Assembly: GCF_008728515.1 (NCBI RefSeq)
Contig: NC_044984.1
Coordinates: 125,917,349 to 125,981,348, forward strand
DNA from: Papio anubis
Lineage: Eukaryota; Chordata; Mammalia; Primates; Cercopithecidae
DNA length: 64,000 nt
Reading direction: 5' to 3'
In this document: positions 23,241-35,039 of the stretch, in pieces
How positions within the stretch are numbered: the stretch's first letter is position 1
Layout of the letters: each line of letters opens with the position of its first letter
Made by a program: the position numbers and the translations under genes
The notes under the pieces: model-generated
Told to the model about the DNA's origin: nothing
The model's database searches: none
What the model saw: only the letters and a program-made list of their open reading frames with translations

Positions 23241-23619
23241 CAGAGCAGGAGGGAGCGGAGCGAGCTGGGAGGTGTCCTTGAACTGGCATGTGAACTCTCC
23301 TCCCTTCCTCCTCATGACCTCTCCCTCCTCATGATCTCAGTGCTTCCACTTATTTAAAATCACTCATTTAAATGAGTGAACCTCCACTCATGCAAAATCA
23401 CAGCTCAACATCACTCCCTCTGGGGAAGCTTAAACAGGGAGTGCCGTGGGCACCTGCACAGGCCACCACTGCTCATATACTTCATCTTCACAACATTTAT
23501 CTCAGTGGTCATTTACATTAATCTCTGTGAAAATTTGAGAATTCTCAGGGGGTGATTCTCCACTGTTCTCTGTGGGATTTTCTGTTCCCAGGGCTAGTTT
23601 TATACCTATCCATGTGATA

Positions 23620-23750
23620 ATTTGTGGATGCCTCCTAGCTATGAGCTCTAAGAAAGCAGAATTTTTCATTACATTCCCAGCCTTGATCACAGGGCCCGGC
23701 AAATGGCAGGTCCTCAAATACACAGGCTTTGGCAAATTCTTTGAAATTTC
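23620..23750 (+). mobile_element. L2 3' end fragment
   Basis: The word order gagctctaagaaagcag, cacagggcccggcaaatg, gcaggtcctcaaatac corresponds to the L2 3' end ('gagctccttgagggcag ... gtaggcgctcaataaat'). Strongly diverged. Confidence 0.45.
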
Positions 23751-23959
23751 TACTAGAATGTATTCATTTTTCTGCCACTTAAAATAATTTTTAAGTTATT
23801 GCTTTAATTTTGTTGTAAATTTTGTTTGATTTTGAGGGAAATGTAGAAAAATAATCTAAAATCTTGAAGGTAAGAAAGAACTTAGGTGTAATGTCCATGG
23901 AAAATAAGCAAAAGATAGGTTATGGAATTGCACAGATTTTAAAGTCTCTGAATGCAGAA

Positions 23960-24810
23960 TGCATCATCATGACTTTGTAAGGCAAGTGAGTTGGAGGAAA
24001 GCATTTGAAGACATGACAAACAACAAGTTTGTATCCTTAATATGTAAAGAGCATATTCAAATCAATATGAAAAAAGATATCTGTATACAAAGGATTGGCA
24101 TGAATAAAAAGTTCGAGAAAGAAGACACACAAAAACAATAGAGCCGCAATGGAAACAACATCACTAATTATCCAAGATACGCAAACAAAATGAAAATACT
24201 TCATGTTCATTGGGTCAGAAAAGACTGAAACTAACTGCAATAGCTGATGCCAATGAGGGTCTGGGGGATGGAGTCTCAGGACCCCTCTCGGGGCTGGTAA
24301 GTGTCCACTGTTCGAAGCTTCTGGGGGCAGTTTGGTGAAATGTGCCAAAAGGCTTTCACATTTGGAGATGTTTGCTCCATGAAGAAATGCCCTACAAGGA
24401 CAGACTCACAGGACCTGTGACTAGGGCCACGCCCCCGAAGCATGCAGGGCTTAGCTGCTCCCACTAAGATCGCCAGCCCTGAGTCACTCCGTCTGCGCAC
24501 TGCCCCTACCCTCACATCCCTGTGGGAGCTGTCCCTGCCTCCACCTCTCCCCCACTCCCTGATCAGGGACATTTGATCAGCACTGTTCGAAGCTTTATGC
24601 TGGAGGAGCAGTGACAACAGACCCAGCCCCTTTACAGGGCCAGGGGTGGGAACCTACACAGTGAAATGCCACACAGTAGGTCCACAGTCACTGCGAAAAT
24701 GCGCACACCACAATGTTAAGTAATTTTAAAGAGGACCTTTTGTGTATTAGGATCCATTTTGTTTCAAAATACAAACATAGCATTAATATGTAGGAAATGT
24801 TAAAGCTGTA
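23960..24810 (+). mobile_element. Old L1M5/HAL1-type LINE fragment
   Basis: The words acatcactaattatccaag (24160), ggggcagtttggtgaaatg (24323), a caatgttaagtaattttaaag word (24711) and ccattttgtttcaaaatac (24753) follow, in order, the end of an old LINE. GC-rich unique sequence at 24420-24650 interrupts it. Boundaries are approximate. Confidence 0.5.
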
Positions 24811-25778
24811 AAACCATGAACGGAATGCCTGAAGTGTGGGGCATGGAGGGACACGCTGACCTGAACACGCCTTCCACTTCATGGAAATGCCTTCGCACTG
24901 CTTCCTTTCTTGCTTTTCTTTCACAGGAAGCTTGTGTCACTTTCACAACCAGCGAAGCCATGTGTAGGTTCCGTGTCGAGGAAGAGAACCCCCCTACTCC
25001 TGGATGGCAGGTGTCCCTCTCAGCTGAGCAGGGCTGTCTAGGACCATGACATCCACCTGGGCTCTCCTGGCCCCCAGAGAAGAGCAGTCCAGCACATGTG
25101 CTGGCTGCACCACAATGTCTTCTATGAACAAGGCCCACAGGCAGTGGCTGGCTGGTCAGACGCCCCTGCCCTGAGCTGGAGTCTCCCCAGGTGGCTGCTT
25201 CTTTCCCACCCGGAGGGTCACAGCCCAGCCCAAGCTCCAAGGGAATGGAGAGCTGCCTGCACCAAGCTTCCCTCCTCTGGAGAAGGCGCCTCCTCTTCTC
25301 CCTCACGTGCTCCCTGATGGCCACCATCCTCCTTGACATAGTTCCCAGGACCAGCCTCTCCCGGGGTCAACTACTCCCAGTACCCCAGTCATCACCATCT
25401 GTGACACTTCAGCCCTGGCTGACCCCCGCCAGCCCCAGGACAGGCCACAGCTCTCAAGCCACGTCCCAGACATGAGAAACAGGGAAGGGGGAGCTGCCTG
25501 ACCTTGGGCTGGGTTCAAAAGCAGGGTCAGCCCAGGCACAGAGGCTGTTTGTTTGAGTGAATTGAGTGGGAGGCTGTTTTCTCATGGGGATGGGGAGGGT
25601 TCAGAGGCTTGTGGTATCTTTGTTTTCATTCCAGGCTCCATCCGCCGGGGCCCTGGCAGGAACCAGAGTTCACTCAACCCTTCACAGAAGGGTGCCTTGC
25701 AGAGGCGCTGGCTAGGCAAGCAAATGTGGCGTGGAACCCACCTCTGGCCTGAGGAGCAGGGCAGGAGCCATGCTGCGG
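24811..25778. other. Unique GC-rich sequence, no gene recognised
   Basis: A 179-codon minus-strand frame (24800-25339) and several plus-strand frames are open, but none shows a domain, signal peptide or composition that sets it apart from chance in GC-rich DNA. Confidence 0.4.
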
Positions 25779-26010
25779 GGTCCCAGGGAGGCCATGCGGG
25801 GCACTCCACAGAAGCTGGACCCTGGAGACTGGGGGTCCCAGGGAGGCCATGCGGGGCGCTCCACAGAAGCTGGGCCTGGAGACTGGGGGTCCCAGGGAGG
25901 CCATGCGGGGCGCTCCACAGAAGCTGGACCTGGAAACTAAGGGTCCCAGTGAAGCCGTGCAGGGCGCTCCACAGAAGCTGGGCCTGGAGACTGAGGGTCC
26001 CAGCTCTTGC
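25779..26010. repeat. Minisatellite, 54-bp unit, four copies
   Basis: The word ggtccca starts units at 25779, 25834, 25888, 25942 and 25996 (spacing 55, 54, 54, 54). The unit contains ccatgcggggcgctccacag and agctgggcctggagactg. Since 54 is a multiple of three, frames stay open through the array: a 245-codon plus-strand frame from 25553 to 26290, and minus-strand frames opposite. I treat these as artefacts of the repeat period. Confidence 0.92.
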
Positions 26011-29000
26011 CAGCAGTGCAGCCCCATGCAGGGAGCGCATGAGAAATAAACGCCCTGACCTCAGCCTCTTTCTCCAGCCCGCTCTGTGCCCCAGGGGAGA
26101 CTCCACTGGGAGCCCAGCTTTAAAACAGCAGGGAAGGGAGCCTGGACAGATGGAGGGCCCCAGTCATCTTAGGGCGGGTGGAGTGGGGTCGGGGGAGCCG
26201 GACAGGGCCTGGAGGGCAGTGGGTCCCACTGAGGGCCACCTGCAGACTTCAGGGGCCTCAACTGGGAATGCGGCGCCAAGATGCTCTTGAACAAATGGAA
26301 GTTTTGGCAACTCTGGACCCTGGTGGTGATTGGCTGGAACCACAGAGCTGTGACCCACAGCTCCTGTCCACGCTGGCTCTGATGGCCACTGGGCTCCCTC
26401 ACTTGGTCTCCGGCCTGCCCTCTGCCTCCGAGTCTGCCACTCCCCATCCAGCCTCTGTCATTTGCACCCTGATGATGAACTGCCCAGCACGGAGGTGGAA
26501 AATGATAATCTCTGCCTCCTCAAACAGCTCGGGTTCCACTAAGCCCAGTAATAAGGAGGAAATGCAAAATGCATCTGCCGCAGGAAACCAATAAACGCCG
26601 AGGCTCAGAGCCTTTGGCAGGGAAGAGCACAAAAATACCAAATACAATTTTTTTCTATTAACATTATATCCACAGGCTCTTGTCAAGGAAATATCAGATC
26701 CCAAAACGAGCAATTACGAGAGCTCACTGTCTGAGTGAGACGCCGCTGGCAGAGGAATTTAGTTTTGGAAAGTGTCCTATCTCAAGCCATGGGTCTGGCC
26801 TGCTTTCTGGGGCAGGAGGCCAGCCCACCAGGGAGAGACTGCTCTGGGCCATGCATCCCTGTGGCAAAGGCGACCCCCCGGCCAGGCAGAGGACCCAGAG
26901 AGGTTGGAGGCTCAGCCCTCAAGGTTCCCAAGTGTGAGGCCTTTGAGGTTGGGGCTGGGGATGAAGCTGGGGAGACACAGAGCAGCAAAAGCCTGGGGTC
27001 CTGTGTGCAGCGTGGACAGCAAGACGTGGCCACTGACTGAACACAGAGGGGACAGGCCCTGGAGTGACAGCATGGCCTGTCAGGGCACATGGGGCCTAGG
27101 CTGCCACCAGCAAGTGTGCAAAGAAGGAAAAGGTGCCCTCTCAGGACTGTTGAAATGGGAAGATGCCCACCCCTTCTAGGGGAGGACCTGGAAGAGGCCC
27201 CTTCCTGAACTCAGCCAGGGTCAGAGCAGGCACCCTGGGAGCTGGTGGTGGCTAGACCAGACTCTCACCACAGCCAGGAGCCTGGGGTGCAACTGCTGGC
27301 AGCTGGACCCACCTCACCCCTGGTGCGTGTCCCAAGGGCCTGCCTGCAGCGTCCCTCACTAAGGCCCTGGCCCAGGTGGTGACAGATGGGAACAGAGGAA
27401 GGGGCATGGACAGGACTCTGGACTTGGAGCACCCACCTGGCTGCTCAGGGGACAGGGAGGCTGGCGGCCACCACACAGGGGGTACCTGGACGTTTGCTCT
27501 GAGAAGTGGACTCACTGCTGAGGGTCTCCTGGCCAGGGAAGATGCCTGCAGGGCCCATGGCAGTGCAGGAAGGATCTGGGGGCTCAGTGGAGCCGGTGTG
27601 AGAAGCAGGGAGGTGTCCACGAGCTGACAGCCCCTTCCTCAATCCCACATCTCTGGGTGAGCAGTGGGCCCCTGTCTTTGTCCTCTCCATGGATGGCCCA
27701 GATCCTGAGATCCTGGGAAGGGTCAGGCTCCCCCGGACCCCAGAGGCAGTCCTGCCAGGCTCCGGAGTCCCAGCACAGTGCAAGCCATCGGTGACCCCAG
27801 GTCCTCCGAAGACACCTGCTCTCCATTCGTGGTCTCCTCCTCTCCTCACCTGATTCCCTCCAGGACTCCTTCCCTCAGCCTGGAACCCACCTCACCGGAG
27901 CCCCAGCTCCTGCCCTCCCCAGCACTGTCCTGGAGTGTCCTGGCCTCTCTCTAGTGGGGCCGGGCCTGGAGCTGAGTTCTTCTTTCCAGGGCACTAACCT
28001 TGGCAGGCCTGGACAGAACGAGTTGGGGCAGCACCTGCAGGATTTCTGTTCTAACAACATGCCCCGGGCAGTTCTCCTGGGCCTGAGTTCGGTAGAATTG
28101 GCCCCTCCGCCCAGGAACCTGTGGAAGCTGAAAACGTGGCTGGGAGGGGAGGTGGAGGTTCAGCCCCATGTTCCCATCTTGGCTAAACGTTGGAGCAGAT
28201 GCACTCGCAGGCTCCAAATGTGCACATACACAAGGTTTAGGGAACTTTTGCAACGCCGCCTAGACAACTCACCTGGACATCAGCAAGTGAGTTGTTTGTT
28301 TGAATGGAACCGGCTGTCTTTGGGGCTCTGGAATCACTTGCAGAATGCACGGTGCCCTCTCTCTACTCCCTGCCTCCCTTTGACCATTGATTTGTCCAAT
28401 GGATGCCGGCATCAAACCAGCAGGACAACAAAATGCCAGCGTCTGTGACAAGGACCTGGGTTGTTGGCCACGGAAGCCTAGTCACAGCGGGGAGCCTCCC
28501 TTGGCTCACAGGTCTCCTTCGCCGTAAGCAGTGAGAACCGGGGCCCTTCAGAGGGAAGCAGACAGTCGGGCTCCAATGTGGCCCCAGAAGAGTGTGGCCC
28601 ACCCCAAAAAAAACAGTGTTGGGGAGGTCTCCTTACCTCAAGCGAAGCCCCCTTGGGCCCCTAGCCAACCTGGGGTTCCAGGAATAGATGAGGGAGGAGG
28701 GACCCCCATGCAGGAGGTGACTTCCTGAACAAAGCGACCTCCCAAGACTCTTAGAATCTGATAACCCTTCACTCTTTCTTCTGGGGGAGAAGAGTCTCTT
28801 CTGGCCAGGCCAAGGCAACCATGAGTTTGATGAGCTGTTGAATTTCCTACTAGAAATTAACAGCCCGGAGTCCTGCTTCTACGGCAGGGTCAGGCAGGGT
28901 CAGGTAGTGCTCGCGGCACGGACTTGGGAGTGAGAGGGATAGTGTCGGGGTTTACGGAGCGTGGGGTGCAGGGAGCTCATTATTCACTCTGTGTCTCCAT

Positions 29001-30200
29001 TTTGTTTTTTGCAGAATGAGCTTTGGTGTGGATTTAACCTGAACAGGGCAGGCACAGAGTGTATGCTCTGTGTGAGTTGACATTCTGCATTTTCATCCTC
29101 CAGACATGGAACGAATAGAATCTCCTTTATAAATGCGTCAATCATTTCTGCCCAGAATCTCTTCCTGTTCCTAATCACTTGGCCTGAGGCTCCACTCTTG
29201 ACCCCAGAACTGTACAGGGTTCCCTCAGGCAGCAGGCTCCGTAAAGAAAAAACTTTACTGTTTCTTTTTTTTTTAATGGAGTGAGTCACATCCTTTTCAG
29301 AAGTGGCATTCTAACGTTAGTACATAGGGTGAAGTCACAAATAGCAGAATGACTGACGGCGACACCTTCGTAGCCCTTGAAATACAGTGACGAACACAAC
29401 ACCCCTCCCTGGACCCACGGGCGGTGCTTCCTGCAGCCAGGACCAGGTTCCTGTGTCTCCAGCTGAGCCCCAGGCCAGGGACTGGGCCTGAATTTAGGGC
29501 CGTGTTGCATGAAAAGCGTGGGTCTCTCTGTGGCACAAACATTCATCTTGGCTCCCTGGAGGAATGAAGGGAGATCCTAAGTGGCAGGCAGTGACCACTA
29601 ACCAGGGACCACAGCTTCACTGTCAGGGTCTGCTGGAGCCATGGCCTCATTAGTGTCCTAGGCTGCTCATCTTTGTGGCATAAAGGCCAACTAAGTTGGT
29701 GCAGAAGGAAAATAAATCACCGCACGCACAGCGAAGTTCTGTTGGACGTTGAGAGGGTTGTGGCAACAGCTCTCCTGTGCACTTACCTGTGAGCAGCAGC
29801 CCTGTGGAGCGCAGCAGCACTAGTGTGTTCTCACGAACCTCCTGTCCCAATAGAACAGATACTGTTGCAGGCGTGGTCTAGTCGAGAGACAGAACTGACT
29901 CAAGACGTTTCACAGGGAGGTTATGTAATGCAGAGAACTGACGGAAGAATACAGAAGCCAAACCCGGGGGCGTACAGCAGCCCAGAATTTAGCAACAGCA
30001 GGAAGCCAGCACGCCGCTCTTTGTCTTGGGTTGAAGGGAGAAAGACAGAGGCAAAGCTGGGACTTCAGTAACGGCAGGTGCTCCCGGAGAAGCCAGACAC
30101 ACTGGAGGGGGCGAGACAGAAAAGCACTAGGCTGTGGCCTCCCCACCTGTCCCTCTCGCGGTGTCCTGCTGAGGCCTCCCATTGGCCACGGATGCTGTGG
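26011..30200. other. Unique, mostly GC-rich sequence; no gene recognised
   Basis: No repeat family or coding exon is evident across this 4.2 kb. The interval 26480-26780 is AT-richer and repeat-free, a possible conserved noncoding element. A duplicated word cagggtcaggcagggtcagg lies near 28884. A 12-T tract is near 29265. Overlapping GC-driven open frames occur throughout, without domains. Confidence 0.35.
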
Positions 30201-30204
30201 GTGG

Positions 30205-30640
30205 GCCTGTTCAGGTTCTTGACATCAGTGCAAGAAATAATTTGGGAGCAAGTCCAAAGTAAGACTGGGCAAAGGAGTTTATTGCAAAGCGAAAGTGCGC
30301 TCCAATAGCTGGGTCAGAGAAGGCTGCCCCGGAATGAGACGGTGAGACCAGCACTGGGAAATTCCTTTGATGGGAGTCTCACGTGATTATTCCTGAAGGA
30401 GCGGGAACTAAGCATGTTGTAGGTGGGATCCTGGGCCTGCAGACGCCATCACTGTCCATGCTGGTACATAGATTGCATGTCTCATTAGCATTTTAAATCT
30501 CCACCCAGGCATGTGCTTTTCACTATTACAGTGAGCAAAGTTCAACATAAGGACATGGTTCTTGGCTCGGCCTCTGGGACTTTTCCTCCAACAGTCACTC
30601 CTCCTTCAGCAAGGAAGTTGCCCACTGCTGGTGACCACAG
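30205..30640 (-). mobile_element. ERV LTR, antisense
   Basis: On the minus strand the segment carries an AATAAA signal (plus-strand tttatt at 30278-30283) within gcaataaactcctttgccc, followed by an agtcttactttggac word, a layout typical of class I ERV LTRs. The inner edge near 30640 is approximate. Subfamily not determined. Confidence 0.5.
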
Positions 30641-31034
30641 ATGTCTGTCCCAGCCCCTTTCTGGAGCATCGGTTACTGACTGGGGCCCCTGTGCTAACCT
30701 GTTGGCCCCCTTTGGCTTGCTCTTAGCCGCTGCAGGTAATCATGCCTGTTCCCTCGGTAACTGCCTGCTTGAGAACTGCCCAGAAATGGAGGACAAGGAG
30801 GCCAGGGAGTACAGCACCCCTGGGAAGCAAAGAAGAGCAAAGCAAGGTCAGCGATTGGGCCCAAGGGCAAAAGCAAGTGAGCCGCATGTCCACGCATCTT
30901 TGAGGTTCCTGGAAAGTCGGTTTAAATGTTTGCTGTTCTTAATATATTGTGGGGCTTAGGGGCCAATTTTTTTTATCATGGTAAACCCTGCTCCACCATT
31001 ATTTATCTTCCATTTCCATTCTTCAGTTGTGTCC
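30641..31034. other. Unique sequence, no gene recognised
   Basis: I see no gene or identifiable repeat. The sequence leads directly into an ATCC microsatellite. Confidence 0.4.
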
Positions 31035-31436
31035 ACTGTCCTTCCATCCACCACCATCCATCTCTCCATCCATCCATTCCCTCCATCCATCCATTCCTCC
31101 ATCCATCCCTCCATCAATCCATCCCTCCATCCATCCATCCATCCATCCATTCCTCCCTCCATCCATCCCTCCATCAATCCATCCCTCCATCCATCCCTCC
31201 ATCCATGAATCCATCCATCCATCCACTCCATCCATCTCTCTATCCCTCTATCCATCCATCCATCTCCATCCATCTCTCTATCCATCCCTCCATTCACCAT
31301 CCCTCCCTCCCTACATCCATCCATCCATCCCTTTATCTATCCTTCCATCCATCCCTCCATCCATCGCCATCAATTCATCCATCTATCCATCCATCCATCC
31401 CTCCATCCACTCATCAATCCCTCCCTCCATCCTCTG
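31035..31436. repeat. (ATCC)n microsatellite, about 400 bp
   Basis: The block is built from ccatccatcc and ccctccatcc, with interruptions at every 20-60 bases. Long frames reading His/Pro/Ser/Ile on the plus strand and Met/Asp/Gly/Trp on the minus strand are repeat translations, not genes. Confidence 0.95.
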
Positions 31437-31599
31437 AGTGGGATCCCACTGCACCTGCCTCACCTCCTCCAGGTGCATCACACTGTGGCATGTGTTGGAA
31501 CTTCCTCCCTTCTTAGGTGACTGATAACGGGGGCAGCAGGAGGGGCTCACCTCTGTCCTTCTGAAATGTGTTTTCTACGTCCTTTATCGTTTTGCTGGA

Positions 31600-32560
31600 C
31601 TCTCCTTTTCTGCATTGTCTTCTTTTGTGTTTAGTCGATTTTTTGTAGTGAAATGTTTAAATTCCTCTCTCATTTCCTTTTGCGTATACCCTGCAGTTAT
31701 TCTCTTTGTGACTGATAGAATAAAGTTGCTACACTCTAACGTGAATTTATCCCGGTTAAATGTCAATAACACAAAACCTTCCACTCCTTCACATCTCCAT
31801 TCCCACTTCCTTCAGTTGTTGATGTCACGGAAATATATCTTTATATGTCATGTGTCTAAAAACAGAAACAAAAAATATTTAAATGTATCTGTCTCTTAAA
31901 CTATGTAGAAAATAAAATGTGGAAACACAAAACAAAGTTATAATAATACTGACAACTTTTGTACAACACCTGTTTACTATTCAATTGGGTTGTCTATTTC
32001 TTACTGACTTACAGACTTTAAAAAATACATTCTGGGTATGAGTCCTTTGCCAGTTACATGTGTATAAATAGCTTCTCCTCCTGGGTGGTTTATATCTCTA
32101 CGTTCTAATTTTTTTTTGAGACAGGCTTTCATTCTGTCATGCAAGCTGGGTGCAGTGGCAAGATCATAGCTCAATGATGCCTTGATCTCCTGAGTTCAAG
32201 CCATCCTCCTGCCTCAGTCTCCAGAGTAGTTGGGACTACAGGCGTGTATCACCACATCTGGCTAATTTTTAAATTTTCATTTTTGTAGAGATAGGGTCTT
32301 TCTATGTTGCCCCAGGTGATCTTCAACTCCTGGGCTCAAGCGATCCTCCCACCTCAGTCTCCTAAAGTGTATAACATGTTGTGTTTTTTTAACTTAATCC
32401 CAACTGTAATAGTATAAAATGTTTTTTTAATAACCACAAATTCCTAATTTTAATTAAGTGCAATCAAGAACTTTTAACCCTTTATATTTGTTTCCTATTA
32501 AACGTCTATCTCTGCCACGAGGCCAAGAGTTATTCCCCTGTTATCTTCTAAAAGTTGTTT
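31600..32560 (-). mobile_element. Old L1 fragments, antisense, interrupted by AluJ
   Basis: From 31980 the words ttgggttgtctatttcttac and gagtcctttgccagttac are the reverse complement of an L1 ORF2 segment. After the Alu the same element resumes around 32375 (tttttaataaccacaaattc, aattttaattaagtgcaatc). The preceding part, 31600-31980, has the words ttttgcgtataccctgcag and actatgtagaaaataaaatg that I associate with old LINE sequence, with less confidence. Confidence 0.55.
32108..32372 (-). mobile_element. AluJ, antisense, truncated
   Basis: The words ttttttttgagacaggcttt, tcaagccatcctcctgcctc, a ttttgtagagatagggtc word and gctcaagcgatcctccc identify an old AluJ-type copy. It stops at about 32372, short of the Alu head, so its 5' end is missing. 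It is inserted in an older antisense L1. Confidence 0.88.
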
Positions 32561-32889
32561 CACAGTTGGACTACGCTCTACCCGGCAGTGATTTGGGGGA
32601 GGATAAGGAACATTGGAAGATCCATTTATTTGCCTATGGATATCCAGTTGGCAAGGCATTATGGGAAAGACTCCTGCCACCCTGCAGGGTCACCTTTGTC
32701 ATAAATGAAGTCTTGGCGCACATGTGTGACGATTCCTAGGCCCTCGGGGTGACCACTACCTCGCTTGTCTTTCTGATGTTGTTTCTTTATCACCGGCGTA
32801 ATGTCTGAGGGCACCGTCCTGCACCTCGGTGGCTGCTGTTCTGCTCATCTTGGCTGTCCTCTTTCCTTGTGTGGTTACACACCTGTTAG
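32561..32889. other. Unique sequence, no gene recognised
   Basis: I see nothing identifiable here; the segment lies between old L1 sequence and a young Alu. Confidence 0.4.
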
Positions 32890-33196
32890 AATCAACACAT
32901 TTGCCGGGCGCGGTGGCTCACGCCTGTAATCCCAGCACTTTGGGAGGCCGAGGCGGGCGGATCACAAGGTCAGGAGATCGAGACCATGGTGAAACCCCGT
33001 CTCTACTAAAAATAGAAAAAATTAGCCGGGCGCAGTGGTGGGCGCCTGTAGTCCCAGCTACTCGGGAGGCTGAGGCAGGAGAATGGTGTGAACCCGGGAG
33101 GCGGAGCTTGCAGTGAGCCGAGATTGCGCCACTGCACTCCAGCCTGGGCGACAGAGCAAGACTCCGTCTCCAAAAAAAAAAAAAATCAACACATTT
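32890..33196 (+). mobile_element. Young AluY-type insertion with 12-base deletion and perfect 13-bp target-site duplication
   Basis: Sense Alu starting gccgggcgcggtggctcacg at 32903 and ending in an A tail at about 33173-33185. The left arm reads gatcgagaccatggtgaaac, lacking the 12 bases cctggctaacac of the AluY consensus. I associate that deletion with the AluYd/AluYc3 lineage. The 13-bp flanks aatcaacacattt are identical at 32890-32902 and 33184-33196. The body is close to consensus, so the insertion is recent. Confidence 0.92.
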
Positions 33197-33329
33197 ATTT
33201 TTGCAAAAACAATCTTCCGGGATTTTGAATAGGCTTGCCTTGAATGCATACATTTGAGGAGAATGTCATCTGGACAAGATCCTTTCAAGCTAAGGATGGT
33301 TTGGGAGGGTATATGTATCTATTGTGGTG

Positions 33330-33650
33330 GCAGTAGTAGCCCATTAAATACTGTTTATGAACAACCTCTTTCAAAGGCAATTTGGCAATGTCTATTAAAA
33401 TAGCGAGTGCACTACTCTGTTAGCCAATAATTCTACTTCTAGAAATTTATCCTAGCGATACACTCACTCAGATTCACAAAGACAAGCTATTTTAATTGGA
33501 TCTTAGTAGTATCTTTGTTTGACAAGATGAGGAATAATCAAAATGCTGTGTAAAGGAACTTGGCAAATAAACTATGGTGCATCCATATCATAGAATACTG
33601 TGGCAACGTTAAGAAGAATGAAGTTGGTCCATATTCCCTATGTACAGTTG
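33330..33650 (+). mobile_element. Old L1M5/HAL1-type LINE fragment
   Basis: The words aaaggcaatttggcaatgtc, aattctacttctagaaattt, ataaactatggtgcatccat and atagaatactgtggcaacg follow in order the familiar 3' part of old LINE copies. No open frame survives. Confidence 0.7.
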
Positions 33651-33659
33651 TGGACCCAT

Positions 33660-34860
33660 ATATTGCTCAGCCCACGGTTGGCACGGGAATGTCTCCAGCA
33701 GTGGTCAGGTCACAGGCCCGTCTGTGCTGCTATCGTCTTCCTCGCTGAGGTCTTCCAGCCAGGACAAGGCCTTGTCAGCAGGCGACCCCTTGCCCCCACA
33801 CTGCGGAGCATTCTTTTGCTCTGAAGTGGCGCTCCCCAAAGCACATCTTCAGGCCTCTGCCCCACGCAGGGTTGCCCTGACACTGTTGAAATGCAGATCC
33901 CTGGCACCATCTCTGCAGAGTCAAACTCTAGGTACAGGCCAAGGATCTGGGGTCTGAGTTACAAGCAGCCCCGGGGGGCACTGCCTTTGAGAGCAGCACT
34001 CCCCAACTTGCCTGAGGCATGGGGATGATCCTCACACACCCAGACCTGGAGCCCCGGCCACGGAGCTGCGAGTTCGGGAGCTCTGGGGGCCCAGGAACGT
34101 GTATGTCAAGCACACGTCTGCATCCCCAGTTCTGACCATGCAGAGCGCTCGGGAAGCTGCTTTAGGAGACTCCCCTTAGATGGTGTGGAACCCCCTCATT
34201 CTAGGGCATGTGCACGCACAGGGACTCCCTCCCCACCAGCTTCGGGGGCTGTGATAGCATCACAGCTGGGGGAGCAGAGCCAGGCTGTGCACTCACAGTG
34301 GCCAGGTCAGGGGCCAGCCTTCGTTGTGTGCCACTGGCCCGCCCTGGAGGGCCCTGCTAGGAGTTTTGCATCCTGCCAACCCCCTCAGGGTGTGGGCGGT
34401 GCCCAGTCACTGGGAATGACAGACTGGCAGCAGGAAGCTGAGACACACTTGACTGAAATGCGTGACCTTCCTGGGGAAGCTCAATCCACAGCCTCTGCTG
34501 AGTGCCATTGTCAGCTGTTTTCTCCATCTTGACAAAATCAGCCTCCCAGTGAAAGTCCCACGGGCATGAGCTTGCCAGCCAGACTGCATTGATCATCTCT
34601 CTCACTTTTCTTTCTATTCTATTTTTAGGGTTTTCTTTTCTCCTCTTCAAAGAAGCAAGTTGTGTAAGAGTTGCAAAAGATTGAGAAATGCTGAAAGAAA
34701 TGAAAGGCCTCGTTTCATCCAGCCCTCAGGGATGAGCCCCGTAGCAGGTCAGTGCTAGGTTTTCAGAGCCATCGAACACAGTCATGTGAATGTGTGTGAG
34801 TGATACGTGTACATGCACATACGTACATGTGCACATATAGTCTTCTGGGGCACACAGGAT
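33660..34860. other. Mostly unique sequence, possibly with MER5-like DNA transposon remnants
   Basis: At 33885-34000 the words gttgaaatgcagatccctgg and caaggatctggggtctgag resemble a hAT-Charlie MER5-type element, and a second weak match follows to about 34160. The rest is GC-rich unique sequence. A TG/CA-rich patch (cacatacgtacatgtgcac) lies near 34815. No gene is recognised. Confidence 0.35.
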
Positions 34861-35039
34861 GGTCACTTCTTCAGTAATTGCTACTTAATATTTCATGGTG
34901 TAATTACGCTGTGATTTGTTTAATACGTTCTCTATTGGTAGAATTTTTGCTCTTACAAATTTGTTTTACTTTGGGCTCCTATAGTTTTGCCATGAATAAT
35001 CCTAAAAATGCACATTTGTGTAGTTGTACAAGTGGCTCT

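Noticed and set aside
25553..26290. 245-codon open frame
   Set aside because: Its core is a 54-bp minisatellite whose period preserves the frame; opposite-strand frames are also open.
30926..31516. 196-codon open frame rich in His/Pro/Ser
   Set aside because: Translation of the ATCC microsatellite at 31035-31436.
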